Positions 8,225-16,649 of a stretch of DNA of 64,000 nt are shown piece after piece. The translations under genes were made by a program, and so were the position numbers. This DNA comes from Marinibacterium sp050389775. Its GTDB lineage: Bacteria > Pseudomonadota > Alphaproteobacteria > Rhodobacterales > Rhodobacteraceae. The DNA lies in assembly GCF_050389775.1 (NCBI RefSeq), contig NZ_CP177144.1, forward strand, positions 2,852,001-2,916,000, given 5' to 3'. Below the pieces are notes generated by a model, which was given only the letters and a program-made list of their open reading frames with translations, made no database searches and was not told the DNA's origin. The stretch's first letter is position 1; the number at the start of each line of letters is the position of its first letter.

Positions 8225-8485
8225 AGCCGCCAACGTCGGTCCCGCCGTTCGGGCCTGTTGTGCGCACCGGGTCCGTCGCTTTCCCCGTGTCTGTCACCCC
8301 GATCTCGGCGGTTGTGCCACCCCCTGTCGGGTGCTCCGTCGGCATCGGTCGTGCCGCGCTCTCTGTCGGCGTCGGTCGTGCCATCAATGCGCTTCGTGCT
8401 GCCCGCGTCAGTCAAGCCACCCCGGTCGCTCGTGCCATCCGCGCCGGTTGTGCCGCTCTTGTTGGTTCCGTCATGCGGCACCGTC
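8225..8485. repeat. degenerate short tandem repeats in a gene-free stretch (8118-8498)
   Basis: The 381 bp between the VOC gene and the FAD-dehydrogenase gene hold no convincing gene. About 260 bp consist of imperfect units of roughly 20-28 bp built on CGGTCGTGCCATC / CGGTTGTGCCGC (five or more copies). On the minus strand they read as low-complexity Gly-Thr-Asp-rich peptide (GTTDADG), without start context. They lie directly beyond the stop codon of the FAD gene (8499). Confidence 0.55.
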
Positions 8486-8498
8486 GCGCCATCCGCTC

Positions 8499-9857
8499 CT
8501 ATTGGGCGGGCAACAGCTTGCCGGGGTTCATCCTCCCGGCGGGATCGAACACCGCCTTGATGGCCCGCATCAGCGCGATTTCATCGGCGCTGCGCGACTG
8601 GCCCAGGAAGGGCCGCTTGAGCGTGCCGATCCCGTGTTCCGCCGAAATCGACCCGCCCGCCGCGCGCACCAGATCATAGGCCGCGGCCTGCAAGGCGGTC
8701 TCGCCGGCCTGCCAGTCGAGCCCGGGCAGGGCGGCCATCAGGTGCAGGTTGCCGTCGCCCACATGGCCGAAGAAGTAACAGTCCGCCGCCGGATCCAGCG
8801 CCCGCACCCGGGCGGTGCAATCGGCCACAAAGGGCGCCATCGCCGCGACGGGCAGCGAGACATCGAGGTTCAGCAGCCCGTCGAGATCGCGTGTCGGGTG
8901 CAGGCTCTCGCGGATCTCCCAGAACCGGCGCGCCTCGGCCCCCGACTTGGCCAGCAGGGCATCGGTGATCAGCCCGGCCTCAAAGGCCGCTTCGAGCACC
9001 GGTTCCAGCCCGCCGCCCTCGGCCTCGATCAGCACGACCAGCGGCGGGCGCTCGGCAAACAATCCGGCGCCGCCGCTCATCTCGAAATGGTCGCGCCACA
9101 TGACCTCGAAGGCCGACAGGTCCAGCCGCGCCCGGGCATCGCCCATCAGCGCGATGACGGCGTCAAAATCGGGCAGGGCGCAGAGCGCCGTCTCGGGCGG
9201 GGCGGGCAACGGGCGCAGGCGCAGCACGACGCGGGTGATCACGGCCAGCGTGCCTTCGGAGCCGATCAGCAGGTGGCGCAGGTCATAGCCCGTGTTGTCC
9301 TTGGTGACCCGATTGAGATGGCTGATCACCCGGCCGTCGGGCAGCACGGCCTCGAGTCCCAGCACGTTGTCGCGGGTGGTGCCATGGCGCAGCACGCGCA
9401 CGCCGCCGGCATTGGTGGCCACGATGCCGCCCACCTGGCACGACCCCCGCGCGCCCAGGTCGATGGGCAGCAGGAACCCGGCCTCGGCGGCGGCCTCCTG
9501 GGCGGTCTGCAGGACGGTGCCCGCCCGCACGACCATCGCGCCCGAGGCGCTGTCGATCGTCTCGATCCCGTGGAACCGGGCCAGCGACAGGGCAATCTGG
9601 CCGGGCCCGGCATTGGCCGCTCCGGCCAGGCCCGACAGCCCGCCCTGGGGCACGACGGCCAGCCCGTGGCGGTGACAGATGGCCATGGCAGCGGCGATCT
9701 CGTCGCCGGTGGCCGGGCGCAGCAGGGCCAGGGGCAGGCCCTCGGCCCGGTGCCCGCTGGCATCATGCAGCCGCGAGGCGCCGGTCATCGCCGGGCCGGT
9801 CAGGCAGCCGGCCGGGCCGAGGGCGGCGGCCAGCTCGGCCAGGGCCGCGTCGCTCAT
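8499..9857 (-). CDS. FAD-linked 2-hydroxyacid dehydrogenase/oxidase (GlcD/D2HGDH-like)
   Basis: 452 aa. The N-terminal PCMH-type FAD domain shows PQGGLSGLAGAAN and ARGSCQVGGIVATNAGG, the pyrophosphate-binding loops of the FAD_binding_4 family. The C-terminal FAD-oxidase domain shows FGHVGDGNLH, whose two His would bind the divalent metal and carboxylate, and AEHGIGTLKRP. Relatives oxidise D-lactate, glycolate or D-2-hydroxyglutarate to the 2-oxo acid, passing electrons to the respiratory chain. The ATG overlaps the stop of the preceding amidohydrolase by 4 bp. The 2-oxo acid it would form is the type of substrate used by the ThDP enzyme at 12912-14468. That link is inference. Confidence 0.88.
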   Translation of the reverse strand: MSDAALAELAAALGPAGCLTGPAMTGASRLHDASGHRAEGLPLALLRPATGDEIAAAMAICHRHGLAVVPQGGLSGLAGAANAGPGQIALSLARFHGIETIDSASGAMVVRAGTVLQTAQEAAAEAGFLLPIDLGARGSCQVGGIVATNAGGVRVLRHGTTRDNVLGLEAVLPDGRVISHLNRVTKDNTGYDLRHLLIGSEGTLAVITRVVLRLRPLPAPPETALCALPDFDAVIALMGDARARLDLSAFEVMWRDHFEMSGGAGLFAERPPLVVLIEAEGGGLEPVLEAAFEAGLITDALLAKSGAEARRFWEIRESLHPTRDLDGLLNLDVSLPVAAMAPFVADCTARVRALDPAADCYFFGHVGDGNLHLMAALPGLDWQAGETALQAAAYDLVRAAGGSISAEHGIGTLKRPFLGQSRSADEIALMRAIKAVFDPAGRMNPGKLLPAQ

Positions 9858-11482
9858 GCCCCGGCCCGGCGAAAACGCACCCGGCCATCGACCATGGTCA
9901 GATCGACCCGGGTCTCGTGCAGCGTCTCGGGCGGGATGGCAAAGGGGTCGCGGTCAAGCAGGCAGAGATCGCCCAGCATGCCGGGCACCAGCTGGCCCTT
10001 GAGGTCCTCTTCGCGCCCGGCATGGGCGCCCAGCCGGGTATAGGCCAGCACGGCCTCGTAGGGGGTGATGGCCTGGCTCGCATCCAGAGAGGCGCCGGTG
10101 GCCGTGCGCCGGTTGACCAGGGCGGACATGGCGGCAAAGGGATTGGCCGTGCAGACCGGGTGATCGGAATGGGCCGGGGCGATCACGCCGGCGTCGATCA
10201 TCGCCCGGTGCGGCCACATGTGGGTCATCGCCCCGGGGCCGCGGGCGGCGATATGGGCATCGCCCAGGTCCCAGGCAAAGCCCGCCGCCGAGGAACAGAT
10301 GATGGCATTCCGGCGCAGGCCCTCGAGGTTTTCGGGCGTCACGGCACAGCAATGTTCGATGCGCAGCCGGTGGTCGCGCCCGGGGTGATCGGCCAGCGCC
10401 CGTTCATAGACCGCGATGACCTCGGCAATGGCCCGGTCGCCCATGGCATCGGTGCAGACCACCAGCCCGGCGTCGAGCGCCTCGCGCATGCGGGCCAGGT
10501 GGGTCTCGGGATCGAGCAGCAGCGTGCCGCGATGGTCGGGCGGCTCGTCTGGCAGGGGCGTGCCCACATAGGGCGTGTGATAGGCCGCGCTGCGCCCGGA
10601 GGTCGAGCCGTCGCCGACCCATTCCACGCCGATCAGCCGCAGCCATTCGTCGCCGAACCCGCTGCGATAGCCCGACCGCAGGGTGGCCCGGACGAGATCT
10701 TCGTCGCGTCCGGTGACCAGGATACCCACGCGCAGGGCCAGCTCTCCGGCATCGCGCATGTCCTGGTAGGCCCGGATCGCCTGGGTCTGGGTCAGCGAAT
10801 TGTGCACCGAGGTGATGCCCCAGGACAGGTATTCATCCAGCACCAGCCGGAGCCCGCGCCGGAAGTCATCCCGGGTGTAACCGGCCTGCACATGTTCGAT
10901 GACCATGTGGGCCGCCCGGGCGAACAGCTTGCCGGTGGCCCGGCCCTGCGCCTTTTCGAGCGTGCCGAAGGGCGGATCGGCGCTGTCGTCGGCAAAGCCC
11001 ACGGCGGCCAGGGCCGCGGAATTGCCCAGCCCGATCTGGGCGCAGCGGCGATAGAGGAAAACCGGCCGCCCGCCCGATGCGGCGTCCAGCTCGGCCCGGG
11101 TCGGATAGCCGCCGTCGCGCAGGTCGTCGAACTTGTAGCCCAGGAACCAGCCATCGGCCGGCGCATCGCGCAGCCGGTCGCGGATCAGGGCCAGCACGGC
11201 ATCGCGCGTGGGCGTCGCGCCATCCGAGAAATCGTGCCAGCGCCCGCGCCGGGCGCCTTCCATGTCGGGGTGGCAATGGCTGTCGATCAGCCCGGGCAGC
11301 CCGACCCGGCCCCCGGCATCGACCACCTCGGCCTCGGGCGCCAGGGCCAGGATCTCGGCCGTGCTGCCCGTGGCCAGGATGCGCCCGCCCGACAGCGCCA
11401 TGGCCTCGACCTGCCGGCCCGGCGCCTCCATCGTGTAGAGCCGGCCATTGACCACCACGGTCTCGATGGGCGCCATGCGCAT
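9854..11482 (-). CDS. amidohydrolase, YtcJ-like (metal-dependent hydrolase)
   Basis: 542 aa. The N-terminal composite beta domain leads to the barrel motif LIDSHCHPDMEG (HxH metal pair). Further ligands are expected at RIEHCCAV (His) and in APAHSDHPV (His/Asp), as in the Amidohydro_3/YtcJ family. Family members hydrolyse C-N bonds in amides and cyclic ureides, and the substrate of this one is unknown. The start at 11482 follows GGAAGA at 6 bp. A longer open frame upstream overlaps the binding-protein gene in another frame and is a shadow. It is coupled to the following FAD dehydrogenase by ATGA. A terminator hairpin lies just upstream, so expression needs read-through or its own promoter. Confidence 0.88.
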   Translation of the reverse strand: MRMAPIETVVVNGRLYTMEAPGRQVEAMALSGGRILATGSTAEILALAPEAEVVDAGGRVGLPGLIDSHCHPDMEGARRGRWHDFSDGATPTRDAVLALIRDRLRDAPADGWFLGYKFDDLRDGGYPTRAELDAASGGRPVFLYRRCAQIGLGNSAALAAVGFADDSADPPFGTLEKAQGRATGKLFARAAHMVIEHVQAGYTRDDFRRGLRLVLDEYLSWGITSVHNSLTQTQAIRAYQDMRDAGELALRVGILVTGRDEDLVRATLRSGYRSGFGDEWLRLIGVEWVGDGSTSGRSAAYHTPYVGTPLPDEPPDHRGTLLLDPETHLARMREALDAGLVVCTDAMGDRAIAEVIAVYERALADHPGRDHRLRIEHCCAVTPENLEGLRRNAIICSSAAGFAWDLGDAHIAARGPGAMTHMWPHRAMIDAGVIAPAHSDHPVCTANPFAAMSALVNRRTATGASLDASQAITPYEAVLAYTRLGAHAGREEDLKGQLVPGMLGDLCLLDRDPFAIPPETLHETRVDLTMVDGRVRFRRAGA

Positions 11483-11510
11483 GTGTCTGTCTTCCGTTGC
11501 AATGAAAAAG

Positions 11511-11541
11511 CCCCGGCAGGGACCCTTCAGACCTGCCGGGG
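11511..11541 (-). terminator. terminator/attenuator after the PotD-like gene
   Basis: CCCCGGCAGG (11511-11520) pairs perfectly with CCTGCCGGGG (11532-11541) around an 11-nt loop. GAAAAAG at 11504-11510 gives a short U-run on the minus strand. It lies 30 bp after the binding-protein stop and 28 bp before the next gene of the same direction. It would make binding-protein mRNA more abundant than the enzymes downstream. Confidence 0.85.
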
Positions 11542-11571
11542 AAGTATCGGGGTGAACCCGACGGGGATGGA

Positions 11572-12732
11572 TTACGAGAGCATCATCTCGTTGAACTTCT
11601 CGATGACCTCGGGCCGGTTGTCGGCCCACCACTGGTATTGATAGGGCACCATGCGCGCGTAATTCTCGGGCGCGGTGGGCAGGTCCTTGAGGATCTCCTC
11701 GGGCAGGTATTGCGCCGAGTCGACATTGGTGAACCCGTAGGGCAGCAGCGCCGAATACCGCGCCTGGGCGATGGCCGAGCTGGAGAAGGCCGCGAATTTC
11801 TGGGCATTGCTCAGGTTCGGCGCGCCCTTGGGGATCAGCCAGGCATTGTTCAGCACCATGCCCCCGTCCCAGATCAGCTCGACCGGGTGGCCTTCGTCCT
11901 TGGCGGCCTTGATGCGGCCGTTCCAGGCAGTGACAAAGGGCGCTTCGTTGTCCAGCAGCAGCTGCATGTGCTGGGCGCCGGCCTCCCACCATTTCACCAC
12001 GTCGGGCTTGATCTCGTAGAGCTTGGCAATGGCCCGGTCGATGTCGATCGGATAGGTCTCGTCCATTGGCACGCCATCGGCGATCAGCGCGCCGACCAGC
12101 TCGGGGATGTTGCCCTTGGTCGCGATGGGCAGCGACCGGCCGCCGGGGAATCTGGCCGTGTCGAAGAAATCGGTCCAGCCGGTGGGCGCGCTGTCCCAGA
12201 CATCGGTGCGATAGGCCAGCATCTGGGCATAGGACACGATGTCCAGCCCGTATTCGCTGCGGTAATCCTCGGTCACGCCGTCTTCGACCAGGTCGTAGTC
12301 GATGGCTTCGAGGTAATCGCCCTGGCGCATCAGCTCGATCATCGTGCCCCGGCCGATCTGGCAGATGTCCCAGGCCACGGTGCCGGTGTCGACCATGGCC
12401 TTCAGCTTGGCCGGATCGGGGCCGATGGCCTCGACGACCTTGATGCCGCAAAGCTCTTCGAAGGGTTCGAACCAGGCCTTGCGCTGCATCTCGGTGCCGA
12501 TGCCGCCCCAGGTCACGACGACAACCTCGCCGTCGCCCTTCCAGGCATCGGGGATCGCGTCAAAGGCCGGCATGGCCGCCTCGTCGGCCAGGGCGCGGGT
12601 GGCCAGCGAGGGGCCGGCCATGGCCAGGGCGGCAGCGCCGCCGAACATCTTGAGGAAATCACGGCGGGCGGTCGGCGGCACCTGCACGGTGCTGCGCAGG
12701 CGGCGGATCAGTTCCTTGTCCCGATCACTCAT
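11572..12732 (-). CDS. PotD-like periplasmic solute-binding protein with Tat signal
   Basis: 386 aa. An unusually long N-terminus carries ARRDFLKMFGGAAALAMAG (residues ~22-40), an RRxFLK twin-arginine signal, with likely cleavage after ALA near residue 50. The mature part (VVVVTWGGIGTEMQRKAWFE...) is of the spermidine/putrescine-binding (family 1, PotD/PotF) type. These proteins bind small amine- or carboxylate-bearing compounds for a PotABC importer. The matching ATPase and permeases are at 18076-20833, separated from it by the enzymes. Good AGGAGA ribosome-binding site. The upstream 179 bp share a motif with the region before the PotA-like gene. Export as a folded protein is inferred from the Tat motif. 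Confidence 0.88.
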   Translation of the reverse strand: MSDRDKELIRRLRSTVQVPPTARRDFLKMFGGAAALAMAGPSLATRALADEAAMPAFDAIPDAWKGDGEVVVVTWGGIGTEMQRKAWFEPFEELCGIKVVEAIGPDPAKLKAMVDTGTVAWDICQIGRGTMIELMRQGDYLEAIDYDLVEDGVTEDYRSEYGLDIVSYAQMLAYRTDVWDSAPTGWTDFFDTARFPGGRSLPIATKGNIPELVGALIADGVPMDETYPIDIDRAIAKLYEIKPDVVKWWEAGAQHMQLLLDNEAPFVTAWNGRIKAAKDEGHPVELIWDGGMVLNNAWLIPKGAPNLSNAQKFAAFSSSAIAQARYSALLPYGFTNVDSAQYLPEEILKDLPTAPENYARMVPYQYQWWADNRPEVIEKFNEMMLS

Positions 12733-12835
12733 GAATTGGTCTCCTGTTGGATCGCGGGAAGAAGTCTTGGCGCCTGGTCTCTGTGTCCCGGGCTTGGCAC
12801 GAGGCTAGGCCCGGGACGGTGGGAGCGGCAAGTTC

Positions 12836-12889
12836 AATATCCCAAAATCATCATTACATCTGTCAAAAATGTCAGATCGTATATTATTT
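12836..12889 (-). promoter_or_regulatory. promoter/operator region of the PotD-like gene
   Basis: An AT-rich patch in GC-rich DNA. On the minus strand TTGACA (12866-12861) is followed after 19 bp by GATATT (12841-12836). ATCTGTCA/TGTCAGAT (12858-12877) is a dyad with one mismatch over the -35 box. Next to it TCAGATCGTATATTATTT (12872-12889) matches the motif before the PotA-like gene (20925-20947). Probably the site of the FCD-type regulator at 15948-16649, by inference. Confidence 0.5.
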
Positions 12890-12911
12890 GATCGGCGCCC
12901 GGAGAGGACGC

Positions 12912-14468
12912 TCAGATCCGGGCTTCGATCAGCTGCGGCCCGGGGCGCGACAGGGCGTCCTGCAGGGCGGTCTCAAAGGCGGCCACGGTCTCGGCGCGGC
13001 AGGCGTCGACACCCTGGGCCCGGGCCATGGCCACCCAGTCGATCGCCGGTTCGTCGAGGTTCAGCATGCGCTGCGCGTTGCGGCCGGGGTCACTCACGCC
13101 GACGCGGGTCATCTCGCCATGCAGGGTGGCATAGCTGTTGTTGGCGAAGATGATGGTCAGCACGTCCAGCGCCTCGCGGGCCTGGGTCCAGAGCGCCTGC
13201 ACGGTGTACATGCCGCTGCCATCGGCCTGCAGGCAGATGACCTTGCGATCCGGGCAGGCGATGGCCGCGCCGGCGGCCAGGGGCAGGCCGATGCCGATGG
13301 CCCCGCCGGTCAGGTCCAGCATGTCATGGGCGGGCGCGCCCCGGGCCTGGTCCATGAACTGCCAGCCGGTGGTGATGGATTCGTCGACCACGATGGCCTG
13401 TTCGGGCAGGTGGCGGGCGACAAGGGCGGTCACCGCGCCGCCGGTCAGCGGGCCGTCGGCCGGCCGGTCGGGCAGGGCGGGCGCGGCGGTTTCGGCCTGG
13501 GCCGCATCGGCCCCCAGCGCCGTGCAGAGCGCGTCGAGTGCGCCGGTGGCGTCACGGCCCGGCGCGGCCAGGTCGATGATGTCGCAATCGGGCCGCGTCG
13601 GCAGGCTGGGCTGGCCGGGATAGGCAAAGAAGGCCACCGGGGCGATGGCCCCGACCAGCACCAGCACATCCACGTCGTCCAGCGCCTCGCGGGCCATCTC
13701 GATGCGATAGGGCACCCGTTCGACGGCCACCCGCCCGGCGCCCCGTTCGATCCGTGCCACCGAGGTCGGCGCCAGCAGGCGCAGGCCGGTCTGGGCGCGG
13801 ATGCGGCCGGCCCTGTCCAGGGGACCGGCGCGCAGGGCCGGGCCGTCGAGCAGCAGCGCCACGCGCTTGCCCGCCCGCACCGCCGCAACCGCCCGGTCGA
13901 GGGCCGCACCGTCAAAGGGGGCAGGCGCAGGGGGCGTGGCCGGCACGACGGGATCGGTCGGCGCTTCGGACCAGGCGGTGTCGGCCGGCAGGATCAGCGT
14001 GGCCACCCCCGGCGCGGCCAGCGCGGCGACGTAGGCGGCGTTCAGGTCGGCGGCCATGTCCTCGGCCCGGTCACAGCTCTTGACCCAGGCCGACATCGGC
14101 CCGGCCAGGGTTTCCACGTCCGACGACAGCGGCGCTTCGAGATCGCGGTGATGGGTGGCATGGTTGCCCACGACGTTGATCATCGGCGTATGGGCGCGGC
14201 GGGCGTTGTGCAGGTTGGCCAGCCCGTTGCCCAGCCCCGGCCCCAGATGCAGCAGCGTGGCCGCCGGCCGGTCGGCCATGCGGGCATAGCCGTCGGCCGC
14301 CCCGGTCACCACGCCTTCGAATAGGCCCAGCACGCAGCGCATCTGCGGCCGCGCATCCAGGGCGGCGACGAAATGCATCTCGGACGTGCCGGGATTGGCG
14401 AAACAGACATCCACCCCGTTGGCCAGCAGGGCATCGCAGAGGCGGTCGGCACCATTCATCTTCGTCAT
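12912..14468 (-). CDS. ThDP-dependent enzyme, acetolactate synthase/benzoylformate decarboxylase family
   Basis: 518 aa with the three-domain layout of the family. The N-terminal Pyr domain has the catalytic Glu in GLFEGVVTGAADGYARM (residue ~51). The central domain is ~185-330. The C-terminal PP domain has the ThDP/Mg motif beginning QADGSGMYTVQ and ending IFANNSY. Family members decarboxylate or ligate 2-oxo acids. The shorter length and the GNPGTSE-like start (FANPGTSEMHFV) favour a decarboxylase over a true acetolactate synthase. Next gene after the amidohydrolase at 14474 (5-bp gap) and so part of the catabolic operon. It could act on the 2-oxo acid made by the FAD dehydrogenase. Substrate unknown. 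Confidence 0.87.
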   Translation of the reverse strand: MTKMNGADRLCDALLANGVDVCFANPGTSEMHFVAALDARPQMRCVLGLFEGVVTGAADGYARMADRPAATLLHLGPGLGNGLANLHNARRAHTPMINVVGNHATHHRDLEAPLSSDVETLAGPMSAWVKSCDRAEDMAADLNAAYVAALAAPGVATLILPADTAWSEAPTDPVVPATPPAPAPFDGAALDRAVAAVRAGKRVALLLDGPALRAGPLDRAGRIRAQTGLRLLAPTSVARIERGAGRVAVERVPYRIEMAREALDDVDVLVLVGAIAPVAFFAYPGQPSLPTRPDCDIIDLAAPGRDATGALDALCTALGADAAQAETAAPALPDRPADGPLTGGAVTALVARHLPEQAIVVDESITTGWQFMDQARGAPAHDMLDLTGGAIGIGLPLAAGAAIACPDRKVICLQADGSGMYTVQALWTQAREALDVLTIIFANNSYATLHGEMTRVGVSDPGRNAQRMLNLDEPAIDWVAMARAQGVDACRAETVAAFETALQDALSRPGPQLIEARI

Positions 14469-14473
14469 CGCGC

Positions 14474-15946
14474 TCAGGCTCCGAAGGCCGGGGGCATCAG
14501 GGTCTCGGCCGGTCGGCCCGCCCAGTCGTACTTGTGCACCTCGGCGACCGAGGCCTTCTGCGCGGCCTCCAGCCGGGTCAGGGCGTCGTCCATGTCGAAG
14601 GCCAGCGCGGTGCCGTCCTTCACCACCCGGGCCCCGTCGACATAGACATCGCGCACCGGCCGGTCGCCGGCCGAATAGACCAGGCTGCGCAGCGGGTCGA
14701 AGACCGGGCGCATCGACGGATCGTCGAGATCGACGGTGAAGAAATCGGCCTTGGCTCCCGGCGCGATCCGGCCCAGGTCGTCGCGGCCCAGGGCCTTGGC
14801 CCCGCCAAGTGTCGCGGCATGGATCATGATCTCGACATTGGCCGCGCGCACGTCATGGGCCGACACCCGGGCGGCATAGATCCCGTTGCGCATTTCCTCG
14901 ATGAAATTGTGCGGATAGGTATCGGTGCCGATGCCAACGTTGACGCCTTCGCGCACGTATTTGCCCACGTCCTGAAGCGCGATGCCCCGGCGCACGAAGA
15001 CCGTCGGGCAATGGGCCACGCTGGTGCCGCTTTCGGCCAGCAGGCCGATGTCGCGCCGTTCGGGCCAGCCCAGCCAGTCGTTGTGATCAAGGAAGATGCC
15101 GTGGCCGACGATCATGTCCTCTCCCAGCATGCCCATCTTGTCGAGCCAGCCGATCGGCGTTTCACCGTGGCGGCGCATGATCTCCTGGAACTCGACGACG
15201 CTTTGCGCGGCGTGGGTCTGGATCTTGAGCCCGCGCGCGCGGGCCGCGTCGCGGGCATCTTCGAACATCTCGCGCGAACAGGTGTCGATCTGGGCCGGGC
15301 AGATCATGCCCGACAGCCGGCCCGAGGGATGGGCCAGCGCGGCATCGACCTCTGCCAGGGCCGCGGCCATGCGCGTTTCGCCGGCGGCCTCGTCCCAGTC
15401 ATAAAGCACCTCGTGGCCATTGGGCGTGTACCAGCGCGCCTCGCGGAACATCGGCGCGGCGATGGCCCGCATGCCCGAGGCGCCCAGCGTGTCGATCCAG
15501 CCGGCATGGGGCGTGGAGATGTCGCAGATCGTGGTCACGCCCGATTGCATCAGCTCGCTCAGCGCCACCTGGGTGGCGGCGACCATGCCGGCATGGGTCG
15601 TGTCGAAGAGGAAGAGGTATTCGTAAAGCGACGACATCTGCAGCTTGAGGCTGCCGACCTCTTCGGTCAGCCCCTTCAGCATGGTTTCAAAGCCCGGATG
15701 AGCGTGGATGTCGACAAAGCCCGGCAGGATCATCCGCCCGCGCCCGTCGATCGTCTCGCCGATGTCCTCGGCGGCCAGGCTGGCCGGATCGACAAAGCGG
15801 CCCCCCCGAAAGGCCATGTCGGCGTCGCGCATCATGCGGTGGGTGCCGGCCTCGGCGTCATAGGCCAGCAGGTAATCGATGCCGCGGATCAGCGTGGCCT
15901 TGCCGGCGGTGGCGTCGGCAGGGCCGGCAATCGGGGTTTCGGGCAT
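14474..15946 (-). CDS. amidohydrolase, TrzA/AtzA/SsnA-type (chlorohydrolase/deaminase family)
   Basis: 490 aa. The metal-binding HxH is in GFVDIHAHPGFETMLKG (~residue 83). The next ligand is in KIQTHAAQS, followed by HGIFLDHND, and the Asp is in GIGTDTYPHN. This pattern is that of the subtype-III amidohydrolases, which deaminate or dechlorinate aromatic N-heterocycles or hydrolyse cyclic amidines. The start at 15946 follows AAAGGACC at 4 bp and lies 1 bp after the regulator stop. The longer in-frame extension is antisense to real coding sequence and was dropped. About as long as the second enzyme of this type (16649-18079), to which it is clearly paralogous (shared LGRDDLGRIAPGAKAD near the C-terminus). 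Confidence 0.9.
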   Translation of the reverse strand: MPETPIAGPADATAGKATLIRGIDYLLAYDAEAGTHRMMRDADMAFRGGRFVDPASLAAEDIGETIDGRGRMILPGFVDIHAHPGFETMLKGLTEEVGSLKLQMSSLYEYLFLFDTTHAGMVAATQVALSELMQSGVTTICDISTPHAGWIDTLGASGMRAIAAPMFREARWYTPNGHEVLYDWDEAAGETRMAAALAEVDAALAHPSGRLSGMICPAQIDTCSREMFEDARDAARARGLKIQTHAAQSVVEFQEIMRRHGETPIGWLDKMGMLGEDMIVGHGIFLDHNDWLGWPERRDIGLLAESGTSVAHCPTVFVRRGIALQDVGKYVREGVNVGIGTDTYPHNFIEEMRNGIYAARVSAHDVRAANVEIMIHAATLGGAKALGRDDLGRIAPGAKADFFTVDLDDPSMRPVFDPLRSLVYSAGDRPVRDVYVDGARVVKDGTALAFDMDDALTRLEAAQKASVAEVHKYDWAGRPAETLMPPAFGA

Positions 15947-15947
15947 G

Positions 15948-16649
15948 TCAGGTCCTTTCGCGGCCGGCCAGTTCGCGGCCGAGGTAAACGGTGTAATCTT
16001 CGACATAGGCCAGGAAAGCCTCGGCCCGGTCGCGGGCCAGGGTCTCGTCTCCGGCCACCACGGCATCGCCGATCTCGATGTGGAAATCGGTCAGGGTCTG
16101 GTCGCGGTACTGGGTCTGGTACAATTCGTGATGGGCCCACCAGAACCGCCGCGACAGCGAATAGAGCGGCAGGATCTGGCCCAGGAAGGGATTGCCCGAA
16201 TAGGCGATCAGCAGGCGGATGAAATGGCGGTCGAGGCGCAGCAATTCGCGGTTGTCATCGCCGCCCGACAGCTCGCGGAAGCTTTGCACCACCCGGGCCA
16301 GGATCTCGGCATCGTCGCGGGTGCGGCGGCGGGCGGCGGCGGGCACCAGCACCATTTCCAGCGCCCGGCGGGTCTCGAAGACCTTCATCTGCAACGAAAA
16401 GCTGATGCCCCGCACGGTCATGCCCTTGCGCGGCGTGGCCACCAGCAACCCGTCGGCGGCCAGCCGCAACAGCGCCTCGCGGATCGGCGTGCGCCCGATG
16501 TCCAGCTGCTTGACCAGCGCGCTTTCGACCACCCGCGCGCCGGGCTGCATCTCCATCATGACGATCATGTCCTCGATGCGCTCATAGGCCAGGTCGACCT
16601 GGTTGACCGCCCGGTCGGCGTCGAGCGCCTGCAGGATCGTATCTGCCAT
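15948..16649 (-). CDS. GntR-family regulator with FCD domain
   Basis: 233 aa. Winged HTH near residues 15-80 (AYERIEDMIVMMEMQPGARV, then GRTPIREALLRLAADGLL), then an FCD-like helical domain (RLDRHFIRLLIAYSGNPFL). The start at 16649 follows GGAGG at 7 bp and overlaps the stop of the upstream amidohydrolase by one base (TGATG). It is embedded within the catabolic operon rather than divergent from it, which would give autoregulation. Its likely sites are the motif common to 12870-12889 and 20925-20947. The effector is probably the pathway substrate or an intermediate. Not a member of the same branch as the FadR-type protein at 346. Confidence 0.87.
   Translation of the reverse strand: MADTILQALDADRAVNQVDLAYERIEDMIVMMEMQPGARVVESALVKQLDIGRTPIREALLRLAADGLLVATPRKGMTVRGISFSLQMKVFETRRALEMVLVPAAARRRTRDDAEILARVVQSFRELSGGDDNRELLRLDRHFIRLLIAYSGNPFLGQILPLYSLSRRFWWAHHELYQTQYRDQTLTDFHIEIGDAVVAGDETLARDRAEAFLAYVEDYTVYLGRELAGRERT

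Noticed and set aside
9854..12451. 865-aa reading extending the YtcJ-type amidohydrolase upstream
   Set aside because: The extra ~320 residues overlap the PotD-like gene in another frame. The real start is the ATG at 11482 with GGAAGA upstream.
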